Assembly (NCBI RefSeq): GCF_014237455.1
Contig: NZ_JABZFL010000030.1
Location: 62,001 to 126,000 of the forward strand
DNA from: Desulfobacula sp.
GTDB taxonomy: Bacteria; Desulfobacterota; Desulfobacteria; Desulfobacterales; Desulfobacteraceae
Length of the DNA stretch: 64,000 nucleotides
Direction: 5' to 3'
Both the position numbers and the translations under genes were made by a program. Each line of letters starts with the position of its first letter. Position 1 is the stretch's first letter. Positions 1 through 9,514 of the stretch are shown in pieces. Under the pieces are notes generated by a model. It saw nothing but the letters and a program-made list of their open reading frames with translations, was not told the DNA's origin and ran no database searches.

Positions 1-1
1 T

Positions 2-508
2 TCCAGCCCGATTCCCTATGAAGGGCCCCTGTCTTCCGAGCACACGGAATATATCGGGAAAGCCTGGGAGGTTTTCTGGCAGGAAAACTGCTATATGGGA
101 GTAGACTGTCTGGGTATCTGCAAGTACCACACCACTTTCCTTGGCGCGACACTGCCAAATTTTGAAGACTGGCCAAAAGTGCTGTATTACAACACCGGGC
201 TTGAATTCACACCTGAAGAGCTGTGGGATATTTCAGAACGCTGCAACATGGTAGAAAGACTTTTCAACTTAAGGGAAGGTTTGACTAGAGATGACCTTGA
301 AAAGGGCGATATGATCAATCATCGGTATTTTGATGAGCCCTGCAGAAGAGGTGCACCTGATGTTGTTGGACTAACAATAGACAGGGAGAAATTCACCGTG
401 ATGATTGATGAATTTTATGAGCACAAAGGACTTGATAAAAAAGGCAAACCAAAGGCAAAAACCCTGAAGCGGCTTGGGCTGGCAAATGAGCCCTCTCATA
501 TGCTGTAA
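2..508 (+). CDS. Aldehyde:ferredoxin oxidoreductase family protein, C-terminal part (5' truncated by window)
   Basis: Frame is open from base 2; AOR-like C-terminus (CxGxCKYHTTF, ...LDKKGKPKAKTLKRLGL); followed by a ferredoxin gene. Confidence 0.8.
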   Translation, partial: SSPIPYEGPLSSEHTEYIGKAWEVFWQENCYMGVDCLGICKYHTTFLGATLPNFEDWPKVLYYNTGLEFTPEELWDISERCNMVERLFNLREGLTRDDLEKGDMINHRYFDEPCRRGAPDVVGLTIDREKFTVMIDEFYEHKGLDKKGKPKAKTLKRLGLANEPSHML

Positions 509-528
509 AAGTTTGAAAGGAGTATATC

Positions 529-1029
529 ATGGAAAATAAGGAGAAAGTCCTTATGATAAACCCTGAAAAATGTACAGGGTGCAGGTTATGTGAACTGGTA
601 TGTGCGGTTAAACATGACGGGGTTTCCAACCCTGCCAGAAGCCGTATAAGAGTGATGAAATGGGAAATGGACGGGGTTTATATCCCCATGGCCTGCCAGC
701 AGTGCCAGGATGCGCCGTGCATGGGTGTCTGCCCTGCCAATGCGATTTCCCGCAATGATGAGCTCAACACAATTGAAGTGGATTATGACAAATGTATCGG
801 CTGCCGCTCATGCGTAGCAGTCTGTCCATTTGGTGCCATGGGTTTCAATTCTATTGACAGAAAGGTCTTCAAGTGTGATCTGTGTGATGGAGATCCCCAG
901 TGCGTCAGATTCTGTGAAGTTGGAGCCATTGAGTATGTTGATGCAGATGATGTTGCCATCTTTAAAAAACAGGAAGCAGCTGTAAAATTGCATGCAACAA
1001 GCCATAAGGTTGCTTTGAAAGAAGCATAG
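529..1029 (+). CDS. 4Fe-4S ferredoxin, HycB/AOR-associated electron-transfer subunit type
   Basis: Multiple CxxCxxxC clusters: CTGCRLCELVC, CQQCQDAPCMGVCP, CIGCRSCVAVCP, CDLCDGDPQCVRFC. Confidence 0.92.
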   Translation: MENKEKVLMINPEKCTGCRLCELVCAVKHDGVSNPARSRIRVMKWEMDGVYIPMACQQCQDAPCMGVCPANAISRNDELNTIEVDYDKCIGCRSCVAVCPFGAMGFNSIDRKVFKCDLCDGDPQCVRFCEVGAIEYVDADDVAIFKKQEAAVKLHATSHKVALKEA

Positions 1030-1064
1030 CTTTATAAAATCTTTCATAAGGTTTTAAGTTAGTT

Positions 1065-1106
1065 TATACTGCGCGTTCCAGAAAATAGTCTGGAACGCGC
1101 AGTATA
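1065..1106 (+). terminator. Strong intrinsic-terminator-like hairpin downstream of the AOR/ferredoxin genes
   Basis: Perfect 18-bp arms tatactgcgcgttccaga / tctggaacgcgcagtata with 6-nt loop, followed by atttt. Confidence 0.75.
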
Positions 1107-1207
1107 ATTTTGGAGATTTAAAATTTGAGTAGTGAGTTATGAGAAAAAGCTGTTTTGTAAAACACCTGATTTATTGGAGGTAATGTGACTTAAAAAATAT
1201 AAGAAAA

Positions 1208-1480
1208 TCAGCCGCCTGCAAGAAAGGTAATAATCTGGATCTCATCGCCATCTTTCACCTTTTTTCCCAACTCTCCGGGATATGCGCTCTCTTTGTTCAG
1301 GTAGATTTCAATATAATGGACCAATTCACCTTTTTTATCAAATATCTCCTTTTCCATGCCTGGATACAAGGCAACAAAATTGTTTAATGCTTCGCCAACA
1401 GTGCTTCCTTCAACTGTTATTGTTTTTTTGCCATTGGTGTGCCGGCGGTGGGTAACATGCATATGTATGGTTATGCTCAT
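1208..1480 (-). CDS. MoaD/ThiS family sulfur-carrier protein
   Basis: 90 aa, beta-grasp style sequence ending in ITFLAGG (C-terminal GG). Confidence 0.85.
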   Translation of the reverse strand: MSITIHMHVTHRRHTNGKKTITVEGSTVGEALNNFVALYPGMEKEIFDKKGELVHYIEIYLNKESAYPGELGKKVKDGDEIQIITFLAGG

Positions 1481-1712
1481 TCCAATTTATCCTTGCTGAT
1501 CCCTTTATGCTATAAAAAAGCTTATTTACTTTTGAAGGTTGATTCTCTTTGTTTTTATTAATAGAATATTCCGGTCATGAACACAATGATTTTTTGGCTT
1601 TAATATAGCTATATCGTGATCCGATCTTGACAATAAATTGGCCTTGGTTTAATGTTGCCGGAACGTTTAATGATACTAACGTGTTAAGATTATTAAAAAA
1701 GGAACTGAACTT

Positions 1713-2459
1713 ATGAAAAATGAAAATTTTGATCTCTCAAGTCTGGATAAAACTTTGAAACCAAGATTGATTGTTGACATGCTGACTAGAATTGTAGTTC
1801 ACTACAGTTTTTGGTTTACCGAAGTCAGGCACCAGATGGGCATGGACAAGGCCTTGGAAGTTCTTGAAAAGGCGACAAAAAAAAGCATTTCGATTGGATT
1901 GAAAAGATTTTCAAGTGTTTTGGATTTTGAGCTTGAAGATGGTTTGCCTAAGGCATTGGTGGAAATGGAGGAAGAAAAGATTGAGGCCCTGATAGGTGCC
2001 GTGGCAAAAAATTGGCTGGTAAATGACGGCGTATGGTTTCAGGCTGTTGAATTTGATAATGGGATGAATGATGCTAAACGGTGTAATGATTCCTGTTGGG
2101 CGCAGTTTTCTCCCTATGAAGCATTTGCCATAAAAAAATTTTTGGAACTGGATGATGACTGTGGGCTTGAAGGATTAAAAAAAGCCTTAAATTTCAGGAT
2201 GTATTCAGTTATTAATGTGCAATCTATTGTTGACGAGGGGCCCCAAAGTTTTGTATTCCAGATGAATGACTGCAGGGTTCAGTCTGCAAGAAAAAGAAAG
2301 AAATTGGATGATTATCCTTGTAAGTCTGCAGGCTTGGTTGAATATGAATATTTCGCAAGGTCTATTGATAAAAGGATAGAAACCGAATGTATCGGATGTC
2401 CGCCGGACAAACATCCGGAAGAGTGGTTTTGTGCATGGCGGTTTAAGTTAAAAGAATAA
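1713..2459 (+). CDS. Conserved hypothetical cysteine-containing protein (possibly DUF6125-like)
   Basis: 248 aa; conserved-looking Cys positions (NDSCW, CIGCPPDKHPEEWFCAW). Confidence 0.6.
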   Translation: MKNENFDLSSLDKTLKPRLIVDMLTRIVVHYSFWFTEVRHQMGMDKALEVLEKATKKSISIGLKRFSSVLDFELEDGLPKALVEMEEEKIEALIGAVAKNWLVNDGVWFQAVEFDNGMNDAKRCNDSCWAQFSPYEAFAIKKFLELDDDCGLEGLKKALNFRMYSVINVQSIVDEGPQSFVFQMNDCRVQSARKRKKLDDYPCKSAGLVEYEYFARSIDKRIETECIGCPPDKHPEEWFCAWRFKLKE

Positions 2460-2495
2460 AGACATACGGATAAATAATAAGGAAGGGTTTGTATT

Positions 2496-4049
2496 ATGGG
2501 AGTTACATCTGACAGGATCCAGGAGTTGAAACAAAAAGAACAGCAGATAATGGGAATGGGTGGAGAAAAATCGCTTGAAAAACGACGGGAAAAGGGGGTA
2601 CTCAATGCCAGACAAAGGCTTGATATCCTGTTTGATGAGGGAACCTTCAGGGAATTGGATATGTTTGTCACTCATAGATGTACCAATTTTGGGATGGAAA
2701 ATATAGAAGTCCCGGCGGATGGCGTGGTGACAGGACATGGCAAAGTGGAGGGTAGAATTGTATTTGCCTATGCCCAGGATTTTACGGCAAGAGCAGGGTC
2801 GTTAGGGGAAATGCAGGCCAAAAAGATTTGTAAAGTCATGGATATGGCGTTAAAGTCGGGCGCTCCTATCATCGGTATGAACGATTCAGGCGGCGCAAGA
2901 ATTCAGGAAGGAATCGATGCCTTGTCCGGATATGGTGAAATTTTCTTCAGGAATTCAGCCGCATCAGGTGTCATCCCTCAGATTTCAGCCATCATGGGAC
3001 CCACAGCCGGTGGTGCGGTTTACTCACCTGCCATGACAGATTTTATTTTCATGGTCAAAGAATCCAGCTACATGTTTATTACAGGGCCCAATGTCATTAA
3101 GGCTGTAACCGGAGAAGAAATTACCTTTGAAGACCTTGGCGGCGCCATGACCCACAATGAGAAATCAGGCGTGGCACAATTTGCCTGTGAGTCTGATGAA
3201 GATGCCATTGTGCAGATGAGAAAACTCTTATCCTATCTGCCGTCCAATAACATGGAAGATCCCCCCTATTTGCCGTCTACAGATGATCCCAACCGCATGG
3301 ATGAGTCTTTAGATTCAATCATACCGGACAATCCCAACAGGGGTTATGATATCAAGGATGTGATTACCTCCATTGTGGATGATGGAGAATATTTTGAGCC
3401 TCACCAGTATTATGCTAAAAATATTGTCATCTGTTTTGCAAGACTCAACGGACGTTCCATTGGTATTATTGCCAATCAGCCCAATTACCTGGCAGGATGC
3501 CTCGATATAGATGCATCTGATAAAGCCACCCGATTTATCAGATTCTGCGATGCATTCAATATCCCCATGCTGACCATTGCCGATGTTCCGGGTTATCTGC
3601 CGGGAAGTAACCAGGAGTGGGGAGGGATTATTCGGCATGGGGCAAAGCTTTTATGGTGTTATTCGGAGGCAACTGTTCCCAAACTTTTGCTGGTTGTAAG
3701 AAAAGATTATGGTGGATCTTACCTTGCCATGTGCTCAAAACATCTGGGAGCGGATATGGCTTTTGCATGGCCGAGTGCCCAGATTGCCGTTATGGGTGCT
3801 GAAGGAGCAGCCAACATTATCCATGCAAAAGAGATTAAAGCGGCTGATGATTCGGTTGCAAAGCGCAAAGAAAAAATTGAGGAGTATAATGAGAAATTTT
3901 CCAACCCGTATTGCGCTGCGGCAAGGGGGTACGTGGATGCGGTAATTCAACCTTCTGAAACCCGGCCCCGGCTCATTGATGCCCTTGAGGCCATGGCAAC
4001 AAAAAGAGAGTTAAGACCGGCTAAAAAACATGGGAATATACCCGTATAG
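2496..4049 (+). CDS. Acyl-CoA carboxylase beta/carboxyltransferase subunit (PccB/MmdA/transcarboxylase 12S-like)
   Basis: 517 aa; GGARIQEGIDALSGYGEIF, GPTAGGAVYSPAMTDF, DVPGYLPGSNQEWGGIIRHGAKLL motifs. Confidence 0.93.
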   Translation: MGVTSDRIQELKQKEQQIMGMGGEKSLEKRREKGVLNARQRLDILFDEGTFRELDMFVTHRCTNFGMENIEVPADGVVTGHGKVEGRIVFAYAQDFTARAGSLGEMQAKKICKVMDMALKSGAPIIGMNDSGGARIQEGIDALSGYGEIFFRNSAASGVIPQISAIMGPTAGGAVYSPAMTDFIFMVKESSYMFITGPNVIKAVTGEEITFEDLGGAMTHNEKSGVAQFACESDEDAIVQMRKLLSYLPSNNMEDPPYLPSTDDPNRMDESLDSIIPDNPNRGYDIKDVITSIVDDGEYFEPHQYYAKNIVICFARLNGRSIGIIANQPNYLAGCLDIDASDKATRFIRFCDAFNIPMLTIADVPGYLPGSNQEWGGIIRHGAKLLWCYSEATVPKLLLVVRKDYGGSYLAMCSKHLGADMAFAWPSAQIAVMGAEGAANIIHAKEIKAADDSVAKRKEKIEEYNEKFSNPYCAAARGYVDAVIQPSETRPRLIDALEAMATKRELRPAKKHGNIPV

Positions 4050-4058
4050 GACAAAGGG

Positions 4059-4280
4059 ATGAAAATGGATAAAAAGAAACTATCTGCAGCCACGGCTGCT
4101 GTATTTGCCTACATCAAGACATCTGAAGAAGTGGCTTTAATTCCCGGAGCTCCTGAATTGGTTCAGGAATTTGCAGTACAATCCGGACAGGTTATTCAAC
4201 AAAATAATATCTGGGGAATATCAGGACGGCAGACCCATATGCAGGCCAATTCAATGATACAGATGCGAATATTTAAATAA
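4059..4280 (+). CDS. Small decarboxylase/carboxylase accessory subunit-like protein
   Basis: 73 aa between carboxyltransferase subunits; C-terminal WGISGRQTHMQANSMIQMR resembles the W..xGRQ..M tail of OadG/MmdC-type small subunits. Confidence 0.55.
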   Translation: MKMDKKKLSAATAAVFAYIKTSEEVALIPGAPELVQEFAVQSGQVIQQNNIWGISGRQTHMQANSMIQMRIFK

Positions 4281-4324
4281 TTAAATTATTAATAATAAAA
4301 AATAAATTATTCAGGAGAAAATAA

Positions 4325-6325
4325 ATGAGTGAGCACACCCAAGTTCAAATGGCTGAAATGAAATATGATAAAGACAGGCCAGAGGCTAAGCATCGATTGA
4401 TGATTGAGGATATATCCCTGCGTGACGGGCACCAGTCTCTTTTTGCCACAAGGGGAAGAACAGAAGACATGATCCCTGTTGCAGAAAGAATGGATGAAAT
4501 CGGCTTCTGGGCAGTTGAAGTCTGGGGCGGTGCCACCTTTGATACCATGCACCGTTTTCTGGGGGAAGATCCCTGGGAAAGACTTAGGACACTTAAAAGA
4601 TATTTTAAAAAGACCCCGTTCTCAATGCTCTTGAGAGGCCAGAATCTTGTGGGCTATAGAAACTATGCAGATGATGTGGCAAAGCTGTTTGTGAAAAAGA
4701 CCGTTGATAACGGGATGGAGGTCTTCAGAACCTTTGACGCCTTAAATGATTTTAGAAATTTCGAAACTGTCGTCCCGGTGATCAAGGAGTGTGGTGCTCA
4801 TTTTCAGGGCTGTATCTGTTATTCACTGACTGAACCTAGAATCGGCGGTGATGTGTATAATCTTGACTATTATATTAAGAAAGCAAAAGAACTTGAAGAT
4901 ATGGGTGCAGACAGTATTTGTATCAAGGATATGGCAGGGCTTATCGCACCCTATGATGCTTATAAGCTTGTCAAAGCCTTAAAAGATAATGTGAAACCAT
5001 TGATTCATCTTCACAGTCATTTTACATCCGGCATGTCGCCCATGAGTCATTTCAAGGCCATTGAGGCAGGGGTTGATATCATTGACACCTGCTTGACACC
5101 TTATGCCTATCGGACATCCCATGCAGCGCTGGAACCCTTTGTCATGTCACTTCTCGGCACCAACAGGGATACGGGATTTGATATCAATGCCCTGGCTGAT
5201 ATAAATGAGACTCTGGAAAAGGAAGTGATGCCCAAATACAAGCACCTCTTAGATGATACCAAGGTGTCTGGTATTGACATCAATGTCCTGCTTCATCAGA
5301 CACCCGGCGGCATGCTCTCCAACCTTGTGAATCAGTTAAAGGAAATGGATGCCCTGGATAAACTTGATGACGTCTACAAGGAGCTTCCAAAGGTCAGAAA
5401 AGAATTGGGCCAGGTTCCTCTGGTAACTCCGACAAGCCAGATCGTCGGTATCCAGACAGTTAACAACGTCCTGTTTGATACACCAGATGAACGATATAAA
5501 ATGATCACCGCCCAGGTTAAGGATTTGTGTTACGGACTGTATGGTAAAACAAGCGTACCCATTGATCCGGAAGTGCAGAAAAAAGCACTTAAAGGATATG
5601 AAAGAGGGGAAGACCCCATCGCCTGTCGACCTGCAGAAGTGCTTGAACCCGAACTTGAAAAAGCAAAAGAAGAAATTGGTGATCTGGCAGTGGATGATGA
5701 AGATCTTATTTTATATACGCTTTTTCCTGTTACGGGCAAAAAATATCTTATGCAAAAATATGGTAAAGAACAGGTTCCTGAAAGTATAAAACCCATTACG
5801 CTTGAGGATGTGGAAAAGCAGAACCAGATGATTGAAAAAGCCAAAAAAGGTGAACTGGTTGAAAAATCCAAGGTGGAAGATATGCCTGAAAAGAGCGAAT
5901 ACGCCCGCACCTTTAATGTCTTTGTAGAGGGTGAATATTTTGAAGTGGGTGTGGATGAAGTAGGGGGTGCTCCTGTTATTACTTACGCTGCCGCTGCCGC
6001 TCCTGCCCAACCAGCGCCGGTTGCACCTGCGGCGCCGGCACCGCCCGCTGCCCCTGCTGCTCCGAAACCTGCGCCTGCGGCTAAAGAAGAACCCGCATCT
6101 TCCGCCTCAGCTGGAACATCTGTAGCAGCACCTATGCCGGGTATGGTGATAAAATATGAAAAAAATGTGGGCGATTCAGTTAATGAAGGTGAAACTGTTG
6201 TCGTCATTGAAGCCATGAAAATGGAGAATGCACTGCCGGCACCCACAAGCGGCGTGGTTAAAGCTATTAATTATAATAGTGGAGATGCTGTTGCCAAAGG
6301 CGATGTGCTCGCTGTGATTGGGTAA
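4325..6325 (+). CDS. Pyruvate/oxaloacetate carboxyltransferase (5S/OadA-PycB-like) fused to a biotinyl carrier domain
   Basis: RDGHQSLFATR, Ala/Pro-rich linker, C-terminal biotinylation motif EAMKMEN. Confidence 0.93.
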   Translation: MSEHTQVQMAEMKYDKDRPEAKHRLMIEDISLRDGHQSLFATRGRTEDMIPVAERMDEIGFWAVEVWGGATFDTMHRFLGEDPWERLRTLKRYFKKTPFSMLLRGQNLVGYRNYADDVAKLFVKKTVDNGMEVFRTFDALNDFRNFETVVPVIKECGAHFQGCICYSLTEPRIGGDVYNLDYYIKKAKELEDMGADSICIKDMAGLIAPYDAYKLVKALKDNVKPLIHLHSHFTSGMSPMSHFKAIEAGVDIIDTCLTPYAYRTSHAALEPFVMSLLGTNRDTGFDINALADINETLEKEVMPKYKHLLDDTKVSGIDINVLLHQTPGGMLSNLVNQLKEMDALDKLDDVYKELPKVRKELGQVPLVTPTSQIVGIQTVNNVLFDTPDERYKMITAQVKDLCYGLYGKTSVPIDPEVQKKALKGYERGEDPIACRPAEVLEPELEKAKEEIGDLAVDDEDLILYTLFPVTGKKYLMQKYGKEQVPESIKPITLEDVEKQNQMIEKAKKGELVEKSKVEDMPEKSEYARTFNVFVEGEYFEVGVDEVGGAPVITYAAAAAPAQPAPVAPAAPAPPAAPAAPKPAPAAKEEPASSASAGTSVAAPMPGMVIKYEKNVGDSVNEGETVVVIEAMKMENALPAPTSGVVKAINYNSGDAVAKGDVLAVIG

Positions 6326-6350
6326 GATCAAGCCCAAGGAGATTAATATA

Positions 6351-7028
6351 ATGACGTTTGAAACAAAAGAAGAACTTCTTGAAAAATATATAAAAATGGA
6401 CAAACCCAAATGTCCGCACTGTGATGTCGAGATGACATTGTGGGAAGTTCCCCCCATTAATTTCAGTGATGGCCTTGGCTGGGGAACCCCCTACCTGTTT
6501 GTTTGTTTTAATGATGAATGCGGGAGTTATAAAAAAGGATGGGATCATCTACAAGAAACAATGGAAATGGGCGCCTCCTATCGGTGTTATGTTGAACCGG
6601 GACAGAAAAATTTTGAATATATGCCTGTATTCAGTCCCACGGGAGCCACAGGCGGCAAACTGGATGAGGAAGCCCTGATCCGGGAAGAAGCCAAAAAAGA
6701 ACTTTTAAAACAGACCTTTTCAGTGTTAACCGATTATTATATTACAAAGGACTGGGATGAGATTTTAAAGATCTGTCTTGATCCAAAGATTCCGCCCAAG
6801 GCACGGCTCAAGGCGGCTGAAATGGTTGGGGAACTAGGCGATGCTGAAGCAGCAGAGCATTTGATCAATCATAAATTCCCTACTCCTGTCCTGCAAAAAG
6901 GGGTGAAAAAAGCCATAGAGCAGCTTCATGAAAGACATTATACCCGTGAATGCCCCTATTGTGCCGAGATCATTAAAAAACGGGCCACACTTTGCAAACA
7001 TTGCAATAAAGAGGTATCAAGGGCCTGA
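6351..7028 (+). CDS. Zinc-ribbon/HEAT-like hypothetical protein
   Basis: CPHC and CPYCAEIIKKRATLCKHC zinc-ribbon motifs; ATG at 6351 preferred to the track start at 6318, which overlaps the upstream gene. Confidence 0.7.
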   Translation: MTFETKEELLEKYIKMDKPKCPHCDVEMTLWEVPPINFSDGLGWGTPYLFVCFNDECGSYKKGWDHLQETMEMGASYRCYVEPGQKNFEYMPVFSPTGATGGKLDEEALIREEAKKELLKQTFSVLTDYYITKDWDEILKICLDPKIPPKARLKAAEMVGELGDAEAAEHLINHKFPTPVLQKGVKKAIEQLHERHYTRECPYCAEIIKKRATLCKHCNKEVSRA

Positions 7029-7060
7029 CAGCTCTAAACCGCCAATTTTTTGGCCAGACA

Positions 7061-7576
7061 CTAAATATTGACTTTTTCCATATTAAAAGAGCGGTAAATG
7101 ATCATTTCCCGCTCTTTTCTGTTTTTATCAAGAGGCTCAAATTCAATGGTTTCAATCAGTTTAAGAGCTTTTTCTTTTGATGGAATCGCATCAAGGCCCT
7201 GTCCTGCTTTTTTCCCGGAAAGCGTATCCAATATCATTGCATCCCTTGCATCCGTTGAAACGGCAAAGGGAATTTGATAGTCATAAATCAGCCTGGCACC
7301 GGCCAGGATTTCTCTTTCATAGGACCCGATAGATCCTGCCACACAGGTAATGGCCATCAATGCCTTTTTTCTGGAATATACAATCAGATCAATGGCTGAA
7401 ATATAGTCCTTGCCTTTAAACTGGACAATCAGTTCTTCATCCACCTTGATATTTTCTTTTGCATATCCTTTTTCATCGACCAGAAATTTTTCAAATATTT
7501 GTCTGCTGGCTTCAGGCCCTACATTTCTTACTGCTTTCCCGGTAATATAATCGGTGATAATATAATCAAAATTCAT
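7061..7576 (-). CDS. Standalone HsdR N-terminal-like (PD-(D/E)xK-fold) domain protein, active site probably degenerate
   Basis: 171 aa; IDLIVYSRKKALMAITCVAGS and AGARLIYDYQIPFAVSTD resemble the HSDR_N family. Confidence 0.65.
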   Translation of the reverse strand: MNFDYIITDYITGKAVRNVGPEASRQIFEKFLVDEKGYAKENIKVDEELIVQFKGKDYISAIDLIVYSRKKALMAITCVAGSIGSYEREILAGARLIYDYQIPFAVSTDARDAMILDTLSGKKAGQGLDAIPSKEKALKLIETIEFEPLDKNRKEREMIIYRSFNMEKVNI

Positions 7577-9126
7577 ATTAAAGATGTCCCTGTCATTTCA
7601 GAAGGTTGTTCAATATTTAATATCTTCAGAACGGTCGGTGCGATATCACCAAGAACGCCGTCCTTTATTGATATATCTTTAAAGTTATTCCCTGCGAGTA
7701 TCAATCTTACGGGGTTCAAGGTGTGGGCGGTGTGAGGGGAACCATCATCTGCAATCATCTGTTCTGAGTTTCCATGATCTGCTGTCACCAATGCGACACC
7801 GCCCGTTTTCCATATCGCCTCAACAACCTTTTGTACACACTTGTCCACGGTTTCACAGCCTTTGATTGCAGCCTCCAAAATTCCTGTGTGCCCGACCATG
7901 TCCATATTGGCAAAATTGAGGATGATAAACTCAAATTCTTCCGACCTGATTTTATCACAAGCTTTTTCTGCCAATCCGAGAGCGCTCATTTGGGGTTTTT
8001 CATCGTAGGTCGCCACATCTCTAGGAGAAGGGATCAGTATTCTTTTTTCTTGATCAAAAACTTTTTCATTACCGCCATTAAAAAAATAGGTCACATGGGC
8101 ATATTTTTCAGTTTCAGCAATTCGAAGCTGGGGGATGTTGTTTTTATTTAATATCTCCCCGAGAATATTATCCAGGTGCTGTGGAGCAAACACCACAGGC
8201 AGATCAAAAGTTTCATCATACTGCGTCATGCAGACGAAACCCGCAAGATCTATCTTCTTTCTTCTGGTAAACTCATTAAACCTAAGTTCTGTAAAGGCCC
8301 TTGTGATTTCCTTTGCCCGATCAGCCCTGAAATTAAAAAAGATAATGCCGTCTCCATCGTCAATGGTACCATTTGGGCCACCCTTTAACGGGTGATTATT
8401 TTTAAGGAAAATAGGTTTGATAAACTCATCGGTCTGATCTGAATCATAGGCGTTTTGTATGGCTTTAACCGAGGTTTGTTCAATCACACCTGCGGCTTTC
8501 GCAAATAGGTTGTATGCCTTTTCAACCCTGTCCCACCGCGTGTCCCGATCCATAGCCCAGTAGCGGCCGACAATGGTGGCAATTTTTCCGTATTTATGAA
8601 TATTCAGATAGTTCTGAAGTTGTTGAGTATAATTAATACCGCTGGTGGGAGAGGTATCCCGGCCGTCAAGTATCGAATGGATAAAAAGGTTTTTTACACC
8701 ATTTTGTCTGGCCATGTCGATCAGGGCAAACAGGTGGGAGATATGACTGTGTACACCCCCGTCTGACAGCAGTCCCATGAGGTGGAGGCTTTTTCCTGAT
8801 TTTGAAACCTGCGCCATGATATCCAAAAGTGCAGGGGTTTTAAAAAAGGATTTGTCTTTAATGGCTTGATTTATTCTTACAAAATTTTGTAACACTTTTC
8901 GGCCCGCACCGATATTCATGTGACCGACTTCTGAGTTGCCCATGGTTCCGTCGGGAAGGCCGACTGCACTGCCTGAGCACTGAAGCTTGCAGTTTGGAAA
9001 ATTTTTTAACAGAGAATCCAGAAAGGGAGTGTTGGCTATCGCAAAGGCATTCCCTTGTTTTTCATTATTAATACCCCATCCGTCAAGAATTATTAAAATG
9101 TTGACAGGGTACGATTTAGAACTCAT
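7573..9126 (-). CDS. gpmI: 2,3-bisphosphoglycerate-independent phosphoglycerate mutase
   Basis: ILDGWGIN, MGNSEVGHMNIGAGR, DGRDT, TADHGNSEQM; start placed at MSSKSYPVN rather than the extended track start. Confidence 0.95.
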   Translation of the reverse strand: MSSKSYPVNILIILDGWGINNEKQGNAFAIANTPFLDSLLKNFPNCKLQCSGSAVGLPDGTMGNSEVGHMNIGAGRKVLQNFVRINQAIKDKSFFKTPALLDIMAQVSKSGKSLHLMGLLSDGGVHSHISHLFALIDMARQNGVKNLFIHSILDGRDTSPTSGINYTQQLQNYLNIHKYGKIATIVGRYWAMDRDTRWDRVEKAYNLFAKAAGVIEQTSVKAIQNAYDSDQTDEFIKPIFLKNNHPLKGGPNGTIDDGDGIIFFNFRADRAKEITRAFTELRFNEFTRRKKIDLAGFVCMTQYDETFDLPVVFAPQHLDNILGEILNKNNIPQLRIAETEKYAHVTYFFNGGNEKVFDQEKRILIPSPRDVATYDEKPQMSALGLAEKACDKIRSEEFEFIILNFANMDMVGHTGILEAAIKGCETVDKCVQKVVEAIWKTGGVALVTADHGNSEQMIADDGSPHTAHTLNPVRLILAGNNFKDISIKDGVLGDIAPTVLKILNIEQPSEMTGTSLI

Positions 9127-9514
9127 CATCGTTCTCCTCGGATTCGTATGCCGCTTCAAATTCTGAAAGATCAATTCTTGAGGCATCAGCCCACAGCCCT
9201 TCAAGATCATAAAAGGATTTTGTTTCGGATTTAAAAATATGGATGATAACTTCCCCATAATCAAGCAATACCCACTCGCCGGCTTTTACGCCTTCAATAC
9301 CAACGGCCTTTATTTCTTGGGTTTTTAAACTTTTAATCAGATGTTCGGCAATGGATGTTACCTGGCGTTGGGAGTTCCCTTCAATAATAACAAGGGTATC
9401 CGTATAAGAAGTAAGTTGTTTTACATCAATGGCGATAATTGATTTTGCCTTTCTCTCAAATGCAGGGACCAGGTATTTTTTAAGCTCATCTTTTATCGTG
9501 ACAGAATTTTTCAT
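9116..9514 (-). CDS. rsfS: Ribosomal silencing factor RsfS
   Basis: VLLDYGEVIIHIFKSETKSFYDLEGLWADA signature; adjacent to nadD. Confidence 0.93.
   Translation of the reverse strand: MKNSVTIKDELKKYLVPAFERKAKSIIAIDVKQLTSYTDTLVIIEGNSQRQVTSIAEHLIKSLKTQEIKAVGIEGVKAGEWVLLDYGEVIIHIFKSETKSFYDLEGLWADASRIDLSEFEAAYESEENDDEF

Noticed and set aside
1620-1660. TTGACA box upstream of the 1713 ORF
   Set aside because: Best -10 (TTTAAT) needs a 15-bp spacer; not strong enough to list
5530-6246. Long minus-strand ORFs (5530..5910, 5711..6010, 5983..6246) opposite the biotin-domain carboxyltransferase
   Set aside because: Antisense to a well-supported gene; the Ala/Gly-rich product of 5983..6246 mirrors the Ala/Pro linker codons, so it is a composition artefact
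7029-7060. Short inverted repeat gccaa/ttggc between convergent genes
   Set aside because: Only 5 bp with a T loop; too weak to call a terminator
7061-7576. Type I restriction system
   Set aside because: Only an HsdR-N-like domain; no methylase, specificity or helicase genes are present, and the active site looks degenerate
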